From the NCBI RefSeq assembly GCF_026157085.1, contig NZ_JANPVN010000001.1, positions 1,364,001-1,428,000 on the forward strand: a stretch of DNA of 64,000 nt. Reading direction: 5' to 3'. Numbering within the stretch: the first letter of the stretch is position 1; each line of letters begins with the position of its first letter. The position numbers and the translations under genes are program-made. This stretch comes from Sphingomicrobium arenosum (GTDB lineage: Bacteria; Pseudomonadota; Alphaproteobacteria; Sphingomonadales; Sphingomonadaceae). Positions 55,935 to 64,000 of this stretch are shown here, piece by piece. Below the pieces are notes generated by a model. That model was not told the DNA's origin and did not search any database. It was given only the letters and a program-made list of their open reading frames with translations.

Positions 55935-57581
55935 TCAGGTCATCATCCACAAGGCCGCCATAGTGATGGAGCCAAAGGCCAGCAGCTTCAGAATATGTGG
56001 AAAGCCCGTTTTGAAGAGGTAATCGTCCAACCGGCTCGTCACCCGCAAGATCGACGGCTTGTGCTGATCGATGACCGTGACATCCTTCTCGAAATTACCG
56101 ACGGCACGAAGTCCGCTCTCGATAGCACCTTCGATGCTCCAGATGTCGGCCTGCGTCTCCGTGTGCGCGCCAGCTAGGACGAGGTTAGAGATCGCTGTCC
56201 TTTGGTTCGGTCTGTGCAAACGCGTATTCGTCGTCGTAACCCACTTGGGTTGGTCTGGCTGAATTCCATTCTGCGAGAACTGCCACTCGTCCCACACCTC
56301 GATCCGAGACATTTCGAAGTCGAGAAGGCCGCGCCCCCCATTGGCCGAACGGATCATAAAGTCGAGGGCGTCCGACGCGCGGATCTGCGCAAGGACCTCG
56401 TCGATGAATTGCTCCTTGGTGCAGGTGGCAAGAGGCTTGCCATGCACCGGGCCGCGGATGCTCGCTACACATGCGGTGCATGTCCACAAGGACGTGACAC
56501 CTTCGCCTAGATCAATATCCGAAGGCCAGCACTGTTCCGTGGCGAACAGGGTGATGTCAAAGGCGGAATCGGTCAGTGCAACGGCGGTGCGCTCGCGCGG
56601 CCACGCCATTGGCTCGGCAAAAGCAATGCGAAATGAAACCTGCGTATGAGGGCCGTCTTGCACCAGTGCAGGAAGCTTGGAGAGTTGCGGGTCGGCTTTC
56701 AGGCTTGGTGTGATCTCCAGGAGATCGCGAGCGTGAAAAGGAGTCGTAGCAAGAACATAGACATCAGCCGCCACATTTTTTCCGCCAACGCGCGCGTTGG
56801 TGATTAGTCCGCCGTCATGGTCAAGTCGTTCCAAAGGTGTCTCCCAGTGAAACTCGACGCCTCGGGAATGAAGGTATCCCACCCATGGATTGAACCACGC
56901 TTCATTGCTCGGTCCCCTTAGAAGCGACCAGCCGCCCCCGGCTTCATGCGCCCATGCAGGGCCCTCGGCGTCGGCGCTATGGTGATGCGGTGGTCCCGAA
57001 AAGAGGTTCCGCCCGAAGAATAGCCCGACATGGTGAAGCGAAGCATAGGGCCAATCGGAACCGATCCAGGGTCCGAAAAGCGCGCGCCAGGTTTGGTGGC
57101 CGCGCTTGCTCATCTTGCCCTCCCAATAAGCGGCGGCATTAATTTGGGAATAGTCTCGAACTGAACGTTTGCCGACCGACCAGCTCTTCAAGATTCCCCA
57201 GAACAGCCAAATCTTGTCCTTGAAAGTCATATTGAAGGCGCGCGGTTTCTCGAAGAAATCATCCGGCGTTGCGCCGTGCTCGATCCGGTCGGGAACGACA
57301 GCATATTCGATGGGTCGCGACAGGATGACGTCGTAGAGCGAACGCTGATCGTCGAATGGGATTTCCTGAAGCAGGGAAAAGGTGTTGTGGTACCAAGGGC
57401 CAAAGCCGTGCCAACTATATTCAGTCGGCATGCCGTCTTCCGGCCGACGGGCGCTCCGGAAGAAACCTCCCGCCTTCTCATTACGTTCGAAGACGGATAC
57501 TCGATAACCGCGCTTCGCAAATTCGTGGGCAGCCGTGAGGCCGGCGACACCAGCGCCGAAAATTGCAACGTGTTTTGTCAT
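55935..57581 (-). CDS. FAD-dependent oxidoreductase with C-terminal TM segment
   Basis: A 548-residue flavoprotein. The FAD dinucleotide-binding motif HVAIFGAGVAGLTAAHEF is at the N-terminus, followed by GYRVSVFERNEKAGGFF, the pattern of the amine-oxidase/phytoene-desaturase superfamily. A long central part is unusual and rich in Trp/His (YSWHGFGPWYHN; HHVGLFFGRNLFSGPPHHHS). The C-terminal end is hydrophobic (ILKLLAFGSITMAALWMM), a likely membrane anchor. Substrate unknown; not a known metal-resistance enzyme. AGGAATC precedes the ATG. Confidence 0.8.
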   Translation of the reverse strand: MTKHVAIFGAGVAGLTAAHEFAKRGYRVSVFERNEKAGGFFRSARRPEDGMPTEYSWHGFGPWYHNTFSLLQEIPFDDQRSLYDVILSRPIEYAVVPDRIEHGATPDDFFEKPRAFNMTFKDKIWLFWGILKSWSVGKRSVRDYSQINAAAYWEGKMSKRGHQTWRALFGPWIGSDWPYASLHHVGLFFGRNLFSGPPHHHSADAEGPAWAHEAGGGWSLLRGPSNEAWFNPWVGYLHSRGVEFHWETPLERLDHDGGLITNARVGGKNVAADVYVLATTPFHARDLLEITPSLKADPQLSKLPALVQDGPHTQVSFRIAFAEPMAWPRERTAVALTDSAFDITLFATEQCWPSDIDLGEGVTSLWTCTACVASIRGPVHGKPLATCTKEQFIDEVLAQIRASDALDFMIRSANGGRGLLDFEMSRIEVWDEWQFSQNGIQPDQPKWVTTTNTRLHRPNQRTAISNLVLAGAHTETQADIWSIEGAIESGLRAVGNFEKDVTVIDQHKPSILRVTSRLDDYLFKTGFPHILKLLAFGSITMAALWMMT

Positions 57582-57795
57582 GCGTGATTCCTAACCGCGC
57601 ATCGTCGCCGGTAGCCGCGGCTTGTCGGGGACCAGACTTCACAACCTTGACGATTCACCAAGGCGTTAGCAGCGATGCTACGGCCAAAAGCCGAAATGAG
57701 CTCGCAACGAGGTGAGCCCGGGCTGTAAGCCGGGCATCACCATCTAGTGCGAGCCATTTCCGTGCCGTCTGTCAGCTCGTCTGAAGCGGCGCGGC

Positions 57796-58407
57796 TTACT
57801 CGCCCACTTCCACTTCATCGCGAACGTCGGCATCGACTGGCGCGACGGGTTTCTTCGCTTTTTCAAGCAACTCCGGCGTAAGGTCGGCGGTGCGGGGCGG
57901 CAAGGCGGTGCCATCCCCCTGCTCGCCATTATTCTCTATGTCCTCGAGCAGCATCTTCATCTCGGCGATCTCCTTGACCTGCGCCTTGATGATCTCGTCG
58001 GCGAGCTCTCGGACACGGGGATCGGTGATCGTCGCCTTGCGCGAGTTATTGATTGCAATGGAATGGTGCGGGATCATCGAGCGCATGAAGCCCTGATCGT
58101 TGATCAGCACCTGCTGGCGATTGAGGAAGAGCAGAGCGACGAATGCGATCGCAGCACCCGCCATCACCATCTTCTTGAGGGCAGGGTCGCGATACATGCT
58201 CCACATGAAGCCGAGCATGATGATGACCATGCTCGCCCCTGACACAAGCGACGACATGAAGCGATTGAGGCTGAACGTCAGATGGTCTGCCTCGTACACG
58301 AGTTGGTGCATCAGGACGAACATGACCAAGGTCGATGTCACGATCATGCCCGCAAACTTCAGCCACATATGTTTCTGGTCTTTGTGACCTAGATGTTCCT
58401 TTTCCAT
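57796..58407 (-). CDS. DUF305 family membrane protein
   Basis: A 203-residue protein with three TM helices (FAGMIVTSTLVMFVLM; SMVIIMLGFMWSMY; VMAGAAIAFVALLFL) and a DUF305 domain recognised by FMRSMIPHHSIAINNSRKA, whose histidines are likely metal ligands. A helical, acidic-Pro-rich end follows. DUF305 proteins are common in copper-resistance loci and are thought to bind metal in the periplasm. GAGGGAC precedes the ATG. Confidence 0.85.
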   Translation of the reverse strand: MEKEHLGHKDQKHMWLKFAGMIVTSTLVMFVLMHQLVYEADHLTFSLNRFMSSLVSGASMVIIMLGFMWSMYRDPALKKMVMAGAAIAFVALLFLNRQQVLINDQGFMRSMIPHHSIAINNSRKATITDPRVRELADEIIKAQVKEIAEMKMLLEDIENNGEQGDGTALPPRTADLTPELLEKAKKPVAPVDADVRDEVEVGE

Positions 58408-58539
58408 TGTCGTCCCTCTGTTACGCAAGATTTCAAAGGCACAATGGCTCGGAACCGCGATTGTTTCGGATCTGGTGACTAATAATTGCTGTCGGGGGCA
58501 GGCGGCTCGCCAGATGGGGCTTGCAAGTATTCACTGCCA

Positions 58540-59691
58540 TCAGAACCAGAAACGGACGCCGACGACGTAGTTCGTCACGCTCGGGTCTTCATCCTCGAGA
58601 CGGGCATAGTCGGCGCTCGTCCCCACTTTCCACTCCTGCTCTACCCCGATGTAGGGCGCGATTTCGCGGGCGATTTCGTAGCGTAGGCGCAAGCCGACCT
58701 CGACCGAATCTACGCCGGCTCCAATTCCCAGTTCGGGTACGTCCTGCGCAGACACGTTCAATTCGGCGCGCGGCTGCAGGATGAGACGCTGCGTGATCCG
58801 CTGATCGAGCTCCGCTTCGACCCTCGCCGTCAAGTCACCCTTGGTCGACAGGAAGGCGGCCGCATCGACCTCGAACATGTAGGGCGCCAGTCCCTGCACC
58901 CCGACGACCGCATGAGTGCGTTCGGGCCCGGTCAGGTCCTGCCGGATGCCCATTTGCAAATCCCACCAGGGTCCGATCGCATGGCTCCACAGGCCTTGGA
59001 CTTCTGCGGACTCCAAGCTCTCGCCCAAGGCGCCTTCGCCTTCGGACTTGAACCAGAATTTGTCGAGGTCGCCACCATAGTAGCCCTGCACGTCCCACAG
59101 GTAGCCATCGTCGCCGGCACGCGCGCGATATTCGAGGCGGTCACCTTGCAACCAGAAGGTGGTCATACCGCCAGCTTCGACCCGCAGTGCCTCTCGCGAC
59201 GCGCGCATGGCGTCGGCACCCCAGATCGCATCGGCGGCGCGCGGAGGTCCCGATCCCGCCGACGCCGGAGGGGGGGCGTCGGGGATCGCCATGTCCATCG
59301 CGCCATGGTCCATCGCGCCGTGATCGACAGTGCCATGGTCCGCGGTTTCGTGCTCGACGGGGTCCTGTCCGGTCGCTTGCATCCCGTCATGACCCATCGT
59401 GGAATGGTTCATGCCTTCCATCTGCCCATGTTCCGTCGCGGAGTGGTCCATGGTCGAATGATCCATGGAATGGCACTCCGTCTGATCGGCGGCAACAGGA
59501 TCGACGTCCTGCGTTGCGGGCTTGCAAGCCCCTTCGGGGACCGGATGCCCCATTGCGCGATGGCGCGCGGCCTCCTGTTCGCACTCATCCTGTGCTGTCG
59601 GTGGGGCTGGTGGCACGGAGTGGTGGGAATGATCCTGCGCGAGTGCTGGCGTGGCGGCGCTGGCGAGGAGCATGGCAGTAAATAGACGCAT
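58540..59691 (-). CDS. copB: Copper resistance outer-membrane protein B
   Basis: A 383-residue CopB/PcoB. The signal (TAMLLASAATPALA-QD) is followed by a long His/Met-rich region with repeats such as MDHSTMDHS, MNHSTMGHDGM and DHGAMDHGAMDM that bind copper, then a C-terminal beta-barrel (DGYLWDVQGYYGGDLDKFWF; LRLRYEIAREIAPYIGVEQ) ending VVGVRFWF with the aromatic terminal residue of outer-membrane proteins. The ATG overlaps the copA stop by one base (TGATG). Confidence 0.93.
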   Translation of the reverse strand: MRLFTAMLLASAATPALAQDHSHHSVPPAPPTAQDECEQEAARHRAMGHPVPEGACKPATQDVDPVAADQTECHSMDHSTMDHSATEHGQMEGMNHSTMGHDGMQATGQDPVEHETADHGTVDHGAMDHGAMDMAIPDAPPPASAGSGPPRAADAIWGADAMRASREALRVEAGGMTTFWLQGDRLEYRARAGDDGYLWDVQGYYGGDLDKFWFKSEGEGALGESLESAEVQGLWSHAIGPWWDLQMGIRQDLTGPERTHAVVGVQGLAPYMFEVDAAAFLSTKGDLTARVEAELDQRITQRLILQPRAELNVSAQDVPELGIGAGVDSVEVGLRLRYEIAREIAPYIGVEQEWKVGTSADYARLEDEDPSVTNYVVGVRFWF

Positions 59692-61481
59692 CAATCTTCT
59701 CCCACCCGCTTCAGGTCCGGGGCCGCAGGCGGCTTGCGTACCGTGACCACCTGAAACATGCCCGAATGCATGTGATAGAGAAGGTGGCAGTGAAACGCCC
59801 AATCGCCCTCTTCGTCGGCAGTGAGGTCGAAGGTGGCGCTGCCGCCAGGTTGGACGATTACCGTGTGCTTCTGAGGCTGCCGATCAGCGGGCGCGCCATT
59901 CACCAGCTCGAAGAAATGTCCATGCAGGTGGATCGGGTGGGCCATCATGGTGTCGTTCACCAGTTTGACCCGCACCCGTTCGTCATAAGCGAAGCGGATC
60001 GGATCGTCGCTCACGGCGGTGTATTTCTGGCCGTCGAATGACCACATGTAGCGTTCCATGTTGCCAGTGAGATGGATCTCCATCTTTCGGGACGGACGCC
60101 GCAGGTCGTCGTTCGGCGACAGCGCGACGAGGTCCTTGTAGGTCAGCACCTTGTGCGGGACCTTGTCGAGGCCGATACCGGGGTCGCCCATGCGATCGAC
60201 GGGGTTCATCGCGACCATGTCGACGCCGGGGCCGACCTTCACATCGGGCGGGAGCTTCGAGGTGTCGCGCATGTCCATGCCGCCCATGTCCATCGCTCCG
60301 CTCGGTTCCTCACCGGCGGTGTGCGATGACATGTCGTGACCCATGGCGGAATGATCGGTGCCGGCATCGCCGCCGTGGTTCATGCCCATGTCCGCCATCG
60401 TGAGGAGGGGCGGGTCGCGCAATGCGGGGACATGCGCCCGCGCGCCCGGCCGCGAAGCGAGGGTCGCGACGGCCATGCCCGAACGATCCATGCTCTCGGC
60501 AACGATCGTCTGCGCCTCGCCGGTCGGTTCGACCACGATGTCGTAGGTCTCCGCCGTCCCGATCTGGAATTCCTCTACCTCGACCGGTCGCACATTCTGT
60601 CCGTCGGCGGCGACAACCCAAAACTTCATGCCGGGAATGCGGACGTTGAAGAAGGTCATCGCGCTGCCGTTGATGATGCGAAGCCGCACGCGTTCGCCGG
60701 GATTGAACAGATATTCCAGTCCCTCTTGCGGCCCCCTCCCATTGGCAAGGTAGGTGTAGGTCGAACCGGTCACGTCGAGGATATCCGTCGCCATCATCCG
60801 CATCCGTGCCCACATGCGGCGATCCTCGACCGTCAGCGGATAATCGTCTGTCCACGTGTTCTGCTGGTAGTTGAAGTAGCCCTCGCCCTTCTTGAGCTTG
60901 TCCATGATCGTATGCGGATGCATCGGGGTGAACTCGCTCAACAGGAGGACATAATCGCGGTCCACCTGCACGGGATCGGGGCCCGCGGGATCGACCACGA
61001 TGGGGCCGTAATGCCCTGCCTGTTCCTGCAACCCCGAATGGCTGTGCCACCAATAGGTGCCGTGCTGACGCAGCGCCGGGATATCGTAGACGAACGTTTC
61101 GCCCGGCCTGATGCCCGGAAAACTCACCCCCGGGACACCGTCGAACTGGAAGGGGAGAAGCAGGCCGTGCCAGTGGATCGAACTATCCTCATCCAGAGTG
61201 TTGGTCACGGCGAGGCGGACAGGCTGACCCTCGCGAAGGCGCACGAGCGGTCCGGGAACACTGCCATTCACGGCGATCGCATGGCCTCGCCGGCCCTCCA
61301 CGATACGAGGGCCTTCCCCGATCGTCAGCGAGATGTCGCGGCCCGAAACCTCGTCGAAGCCCGGCTTGATCATGTCCCCGCGAAGGCTCGCACCCCTGGC
61401 CCAGGCCGGCAGTGCCAGCACACTAGCCCCAAGCGCCCCCGCACCAAGAAAGTGGCGACGGGAAACCCTAAGATCGGACAT
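59691..61481 (-). CDS. copA: Multicopper oxidase CopA (copper resistance)
   Basis: A 596-residue Tat-exported copper oxidase. MSDLRVSRRHFLGAGALG carries the twin-arginine signal. Copper sites are complete: SSIHWHGLLLP, GTYWWHSHSG, HPIHLHGHFF and FHCHLLYHMHSGMF. A Met/His-rich insert (MADMGMNHGGDAGTDHSAMG and following) near 370-440 resembles the Cu(I)-binding loop of CopA/PcoA. It oxidises Cu(I) in the periplasm and works with CopB. GGAG precedes this ATG; an upstream GTG would add seven residues. Divergent from csoR. Confidence 0.94.
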   Translation of the reverse strand: MSDLRVSRRHFLGAGALGASVLALPAWARGASLRGDMIKPGFDEVSGRDISLTIGEGPRIVEGRRGHAIAVNGSVPGPLVRLREGQPVRLAVTNTLDEDSSIHWHGLLLPFQFDGVPGVSFPGIRPGETFVYDIPALRQHGTYWWHSHSGLQEQAGHYGPIVVDPAGPDPVQVDRDYVLLLSEFTPMHPHTIMDKLKKGEGYFNYQQNTWTDDYPLTVEDRRMWARMRMMATDILDVTGSTYTYLANGRGPQEGLEYLFNPGERVRLRIINGSAMTFFNVRIPGMKFWVVAADGQNVRPVEVEEFQIGTAETYDIVVEPTGEAQTIVAESMDRSGMAVATLASRPGARAHVPALRDPPLLTMADMGMNHGGDAGTDHSAMGHDMSSHTAGEEPSGAMDMGGMDMRDTSKLPPDVKVGPGVDMVAMNPVDRMGDPGIGLDKVPHKVLTYKDLVALSPNDDLRRPSRKMEIHLTGNMERYMWSFDGQKYTAVSDDPIRFAYDERVRVKLVNDTMMAHPIHLHGHFFELVNGAPADRQPQKHTVIVQPGGSATFDLTADEEGDWAFHCHLLYHMHSGMFQVVTVRKPPAAPDLKRVGED

Positions 61482-61512
61482 GACTTTTTTCTCCTTTGCC
61501 ACCTTGCCTTAC

Positions 61513-61529
61513 ATACCCCCCTGGAGTAT
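61513..61529. promoter_or_regulatory. Predicted CsoR operator
   Basis: ATACCCCCCTGGAGTAT in the 89-bp gap between the divergent copA and csoR genes. It has the CsoR-box form (a TA-flanked run of C, then G near the dyad centre). Placed to repress both directions until copper is bound. Confidence 0.7.
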
Positions 61530-61570
61530 TGCAATACACCCTTTCGGCTTATGGCAGTGTTCGGAGTGCA

Positions 61571-61849
61571 ATGATGTCTGCAGCGCATGGTTCCCAGATC
61601 ATCAATCGTCTTCGTCGTATCGAGGGGCAGGTCGGCGGCATTGCGCGCATGGTCGAGGAGGATCGCTACTGTATCGACGTTCTCAACCAAGTGCAGGCGG
61701 TGAGAGCGGCGCTGAACCGTGTCGAAAGCGAAATCCTCAAGCGTCACGCCGCCTGTTGTGTATCGGAAGCAATCGCGAGCGGCGACCCCGAGGAGCAAAA
61801 GCAGAAGTTCGGCGAACTGGTGGACCTTTTCGAAAGGTCGAAACGATGA
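61571..61849 (+). CDS. csoR: CsoR/RcnR/FrmR-family metal-sensing repressor, probably copper-responsive
   Basis: A 92-residue all-helical repressor. The start is one of two adjacent ATGs. The DUF156 fold is visible (IINRLRRIEGQVGGIARMVE) and the Cu(I) site uses Cys34 (DRYCIDVLNQ), His59 and Cys62/63 in ILKRHAACCV. It releases DNA when Cu(I) binds. Divergent from copA and first gene of a copper operon, overlapping the next gene by ATGA. Confidence 0.9.
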   Translation: MMSAAHGSQIINRLRRIEGQVGGIARMVEEDRYCIDVLNQVQAVRAALNRVESEILKRHAACCVSEAIASGDPEEQKQKFGELVDLFERSKR

Positions 61850-62475
61850 CTTCCGCCCTCCGCCTTGTCCTTAGCCTGCTCTTGCTCCTGTCGGCGCAGG
61901 CCGCGTTGGCGCATGGCGGTGAGAAGCATGGCGCGGCCAAGGAGCAATCGGCCGTTACCGAGGTAGCGCCTATGCAGCCAGATCATGACATGGCGGCCAT
62001 GGACCACGCCATGACCGTGAATGACGCGCCCGTGATCGACGACGAGGTGTCGGCGTCGGAGGGTGGGGTCATGGGCGCCCTCGAAAGCCTCCATCCCGCC
62101 ACGGTCCACTTTCCGATCGCGCTGTTCCTAATGGCCGCGATCACCGAATTTTTCGTGGTTGCCCGCCCAAAGCCCGAGCGAGAGGGTGCCGTCAGGATCA
62201 TGCTATATGGCGGTGCTTTCGGTGGCGTCGTCGCCGCGCTGTTCGGCTGGATCCACACAGGTCTGTGGTTCGCGGGCGATACTGTCATGCAGATCCATCG
62301 ATGGAATGGGGTGCTCATCGCGGTCCTCGGTGTCGTGGCAGCGTGGATCGCACACCGTCGGCCACGGTCCCGCCTTGCGCTTCGCTTGCTTCTCTTCCCG
62401 ATCGCGGGTCTGCTGATCGTCCAGGGTTTCATGGGCGGGGAGCTCGCCCACGGTTTCAATCATCTCCAATTCTGA
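61846..62475 (+). CDS. DUF2231 membrane protein with His-rich N-terminus
   Basis: A 209-residue protein: signal or TM helix (LRLVLSLLLLLSAQAALA-HG), a His/Met-rich periplasmic stretch (HGGEKHGAAKEQ; MQPDHDMAAMDHAM), then four TM helices of DUF2231 starting HPATVHFPIALFLMAAITEF. Function not established; in copper loci DUF2231 proteins are membrane partners of CopA/P-type pumps. Overlaps csoR by ATGA. Confidence 0.85.
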   Translation: MTSALRLVLSLLLLLSAQAALAHGGEKHGAAKEQSAVTEVAPMQPDHDMAAMDHAMTVNDAPVIDDEVSASEGGVMGALESLHPATVHFPIALFLMAAITEFFVVARPKPEREGAVRIMLYGGAFGGVVAALFGWIHTGLWFAGDTVMQIHRWNGVLIAVLGVVAAWIAHRRPRSRLALRLLLFPIAGLLIVQGFMGGELAHGFNHLQF

Positions 62476-62486
62476 CGGAGCCTGTC

Positions 62487-62864
62487 ATGCAACATCGTTT
62501 CTTCCCCCACGCAGTGAAATCGCTGCTCTTTCCTGCGCTGCTTCTTAGTCTCGCCGGGTGCGACGAGGCGTCGGCGCCTGCGGCCGACGCGGCTCCCGAG
62601 GCGACGGTGGTCGAGGCTCCGGCGTCCCCAGTCGACATGCCGGCCCCGGCCGCTCCGCAAGCCGATGTCTCGCCCGCAGCCGAACCAGGCGTGACGGCGG
62701 CCCCGAAGGCTGCCCCCGCGCCCCAGCCTGCGGCGCGTCCGAAGCCGTCGGCGGCGCCTGCGCCCGCGGAAAAAGCCCCGGCCGAGACGGCGCCCGCCGA
62801 TCCCCATGCCGGGCACGATATGTCGGAAATGTCCGACGATGAAATGAAGGCCATGGGCCACTAG
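62487..62864 (+). CDS. Ala/Pro-rich lipoprotein with Met/His tail
   Basis: A 125-residue lipoprotein: signal LLFPALLLSLAGC with lipobox LAGC, a low-complexity Ala/Pro linker, and an end (ADPHAGHDMSEMSDDEMKAM then GH) that resembles Cu(I)-binding tails. GGAG precedes the ATG. Likely a periplasmic copper scavenger in the csoR operon. The low-complexity linker would evade family searches. Confidence 0.7.
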   Translation: MQHRFFPHAVKSLLFPALLLSLAGCDEASAPAADAAPEATVVEAPASPVDMPAPAAPQADVSPAAEPGVTAAPKAAPAPQPAARPKPSAAPAPAEKAPAETAPADPHAGHDMSEMSDDEMKAMGH

Positions 62865-62872
62865 GAGGCATC

Positions 62873-63331
62873 GTGATCGGAAGAAGGAAAGCGCGCACCC
62901 TGCTCCCCCTGTTCGGGGGTCTCCTGCTGGCAGCCTGCACGGTTGCTGCCGAAGCGTCGAGTTTCACCATGTACCGCGATCCCAATTGCGGATGTTGCGA
63001 AGAGTGGGCGGCGCATATGGAAATGGGCGAACGGCACGACGTCGCCACGGTCGACCATCCCGACATGCTGGCGCTGAAGACAGCGCATGGTGTGCCTGAT
63101 GACCTACGCTCCTGTCACACGGCGATCGGGGGCGGCCTGGTGATCGAGGGCCACGTGCCCGCCGCCGACATCGAGCGGATTATGGTCGACAAGCCGGACT
63201 GGGTTGAAGGACTTGCGGTTGCCGGAATGCCGCTCGGATCGCCGGGCATGGAGGTCGAGGGGCCGAGCCAGCCCTATGAGGTGATCGCCTTCGGCAACGG
63301 GCGCCGCGAGGTGTTTGCGTCCTACCCCTGA
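62873..63331 (+). CDS. DUF411 domain protein (copper-binding, periplasmic)
   Basis: A 152-residue lipoprotein-like protein (LPLFGGLLLAACTVAA, a lipobox at LAAC) with DUF411 motifs: MYRDPNCGCCEEWAAHME (C-x-C-C), PDDLRSCHTA and GMPLGSPGMEVEG. DUF411 proteins are thought to bind copper, and they occur beside CopA/CsoR genes. Start is GTG, with AGGAGGCATC upstream. It precedes the copper ATPase by 40 bases. Confidence 0.9.
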   Translation: MIGRRKARTLLPLFGGLLLAACTVAAEASSFTMYRDPNCGCCEEWAAHMEMGERHDVATVDHPDMLALKTAHGVPDDLRSCHTAIGGGLVIEGHVPAADIERIMVDKPDWVEGLAVAGMPLGSPGMEVEGPSQPYEVIAFGNGRREVFASYP

Positions 63332-63371
63332 TACCGATCGGGCCGAGCCGGCCAGACAGAAGGAGCGAGCA

Positions 63372-64000
63372 ATGAGCTGTTGCGACACCCAATCCCCGGA
63401 TGGAGCGAATTCCGAAGGGACCGCGATCGACCCCGTCTGCGGGATGAGCGTCACGATCGAGGGGGCGTCGCATATCGCCAAGCACGATGGGGCGACGCAT
63501 TATTTCTGTTCGGCCCGGTGCAAGGACAAGTTCCTTGCCGACCCTAAACACTATCTTTCCCGTGCTCATCTCGATCAGGTCGAGGACCTTCCCGAAGGCA
63601 CGATCTATACCTGTCCGATGCATCCCGAGATCCGGCAGGTCGGACCGGGAAGCTGCCCTATCTGCGGGATGGCGCTCGAACCCGAGACGGTCGGTCTCGG
63701 CGATGGCCCCGATCCCGAACTAGTCGATATGACGCGCCGCTTCTGGGTCAGCGCTTTCTTCACGCTGCCGCTCTTCGTTTATGCGATGAGCGATATGATT
63801 CCGGGGGTGAGTTTCGACCAGCTGATCGAACCCGCGCGCGCGCAATGGGCGCAGCTCGCGCTCGCCACACCAGTGGTGCTGTGGGGCGGCTGGCCTTTCT
63901 TCGTGCGTGCATGGCAGTCGTTAAGGACCCGCAACCTCAACATGTTCACGCTGATCGGCTTCGGGGTCGCCATCGCTTATCTGTTCAGCCTCGTGGCCAC
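63372..64000 (+). CDS. Copper-translocating P1B-type ATPase (3' end outside window)
   Basis: The first 209 residues of a Cu(I) exporter. MSCCDTQSPDGANSEG is followed by a YHS-type metal domain (DPVCGMSVTIEGA; HYFCSARCKDKFLADPKHY) and a heavy-metal-binding domain (YTCPMHPEIRQVGPGSCPIC then GMALEP), then TM helices (RFWVSAFFTLPLFVYAM; NLNMFTLIGFGVAIAYLFSL). The CPC and DKTGT motifs lie beyond the edge. This is the ~800-residue CopA/CopB type with YHS plus HMBD. AGGAGCGAGCA precedes the ATG. Confidence 0.93.
   Translation, partial: MSCCDTQSPDGANSEGTAIDPVCGMSVTIEGASHIAKHDGATHYFCSARCKDKFLADPKHYLSRAHLDQVEDLPEGTIYTCPMHPEIRQVGPGSCPICGMALEPETVGLGDGPDPELVDMTRRFWVSAFFTLPLFVYAMSDMIPGVSFDQLIEPARAQWAQLALATPVVLWGGWPFFVRAWQSLRTRNLNMFTLIGFGVAIAYLFSLVA

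Larger units (their letters stand above)
36648..64000. mobile_element. Integrative element / genomic island at tRNA-Arg (right end outside window)
   Basis: From the tRNA-Arg 3' half to the window end the content is accessory: serine recombinase, mobilization-type genes, unknown cargo and metal resistance. Only the tRNA end is seen; no second copy of the tRNA 3' sequence was found in the window, so the right end is either beyond it or the metal block is a separate, older island. The 36.7-44.3 kb part looks A/T-richer than the backbone. Confidence 0.55.

Noticed and set aside
44469..57749. CACCATCTAGTG present at 44470-44481 and 57738-57749
   Set aside because: A 12-bp match is expected by chance many times in 64 kb; no flanking similarity to mark an element end.

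Overview
The window is high-GC DNA from an alphaproteobacterium, most likely a sphingomonad. The gene content, the gene orders (ppx-rlmE, rne-M48 protease-DsbA) and the style of the proteins all point that way; the genus cannot be fixed from the sequence alone. The left ~36.6 kb is chromosomal backbone. From the 3' end of a tRNA-Arg gene at 36613-36689 to the right edge the content is accessory: a serine-recombinase integrative element with mobilization genes and unknown cargo, then a long heavy-metal (Zn/Co/Cd and Cu) resistance region that continues past the window.

Backbone: the 3' part of rpoC ends at a bidirectional terminator. On the minus strand a likely operon runs amidase, PBP1A (mrcA), RF2 (prfB), a lipoprotein-like SAM methyltransferase and thyA, followed by two tandem entericidin-like lipoproteins. 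RNase E (rne), an M48 protease with TPR-like repeats and a DsbA-like thiol oxidase read rightward. ppx-rlmE read leftward. tRNA-Gln(CTG) follows, with a good sigma-70-type promoter.

The most interesting backbone locus is a tightly coupled seven-gene minus-strand operon at 17947-23324: SPFH/SHOCT protein, two DUF4178 zinc-ribbon proteins, a 50-residue Gly-rich membrane peptide, a DUF350 membrane protein, a seven-TM spermidine-synthase-like enzyme and S-adenosylmethionine decarboxylase. It looks like a membrane-stress module joined to polyamine synthesis. Next come a cell-wall hydrolase, typA, a cytochrome b561, a beta-oxidation cluster (FadJ-like enzyme, two SDRs, three acyl-CoA dehydrogenases, a thioesterase) and purS-purQ.

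Accessory region: the recombinase reads directly into the tRNA-Arg gene and takes its stop codon there. Behind it lie a small ORF, two unknown genes, a MobA/MobL relaxase and a divergent three-gene operon of unknown function whose genes overlap by GTGA. A shared box, GGGGGAGGTTGAC, sits at the -35 of the recombinase-side promoter and of both divergent promoters between the relaxase and the unknown operon, next to nested inverted repeats that could be an oriT. The metal region has a CzcCBA efflux pump with a P1B-4 ATPase and a CzcI-like protein, two CDF transporters (one lacking both usual metal-site aspartates), and a copper block: DUF305 protein, CopB, multicopper oxidase CopA, a divergent CsoR-type repressor with a visible operator, DUF2231 and DUF411 proteins and the start of a copper P1B ATPase.
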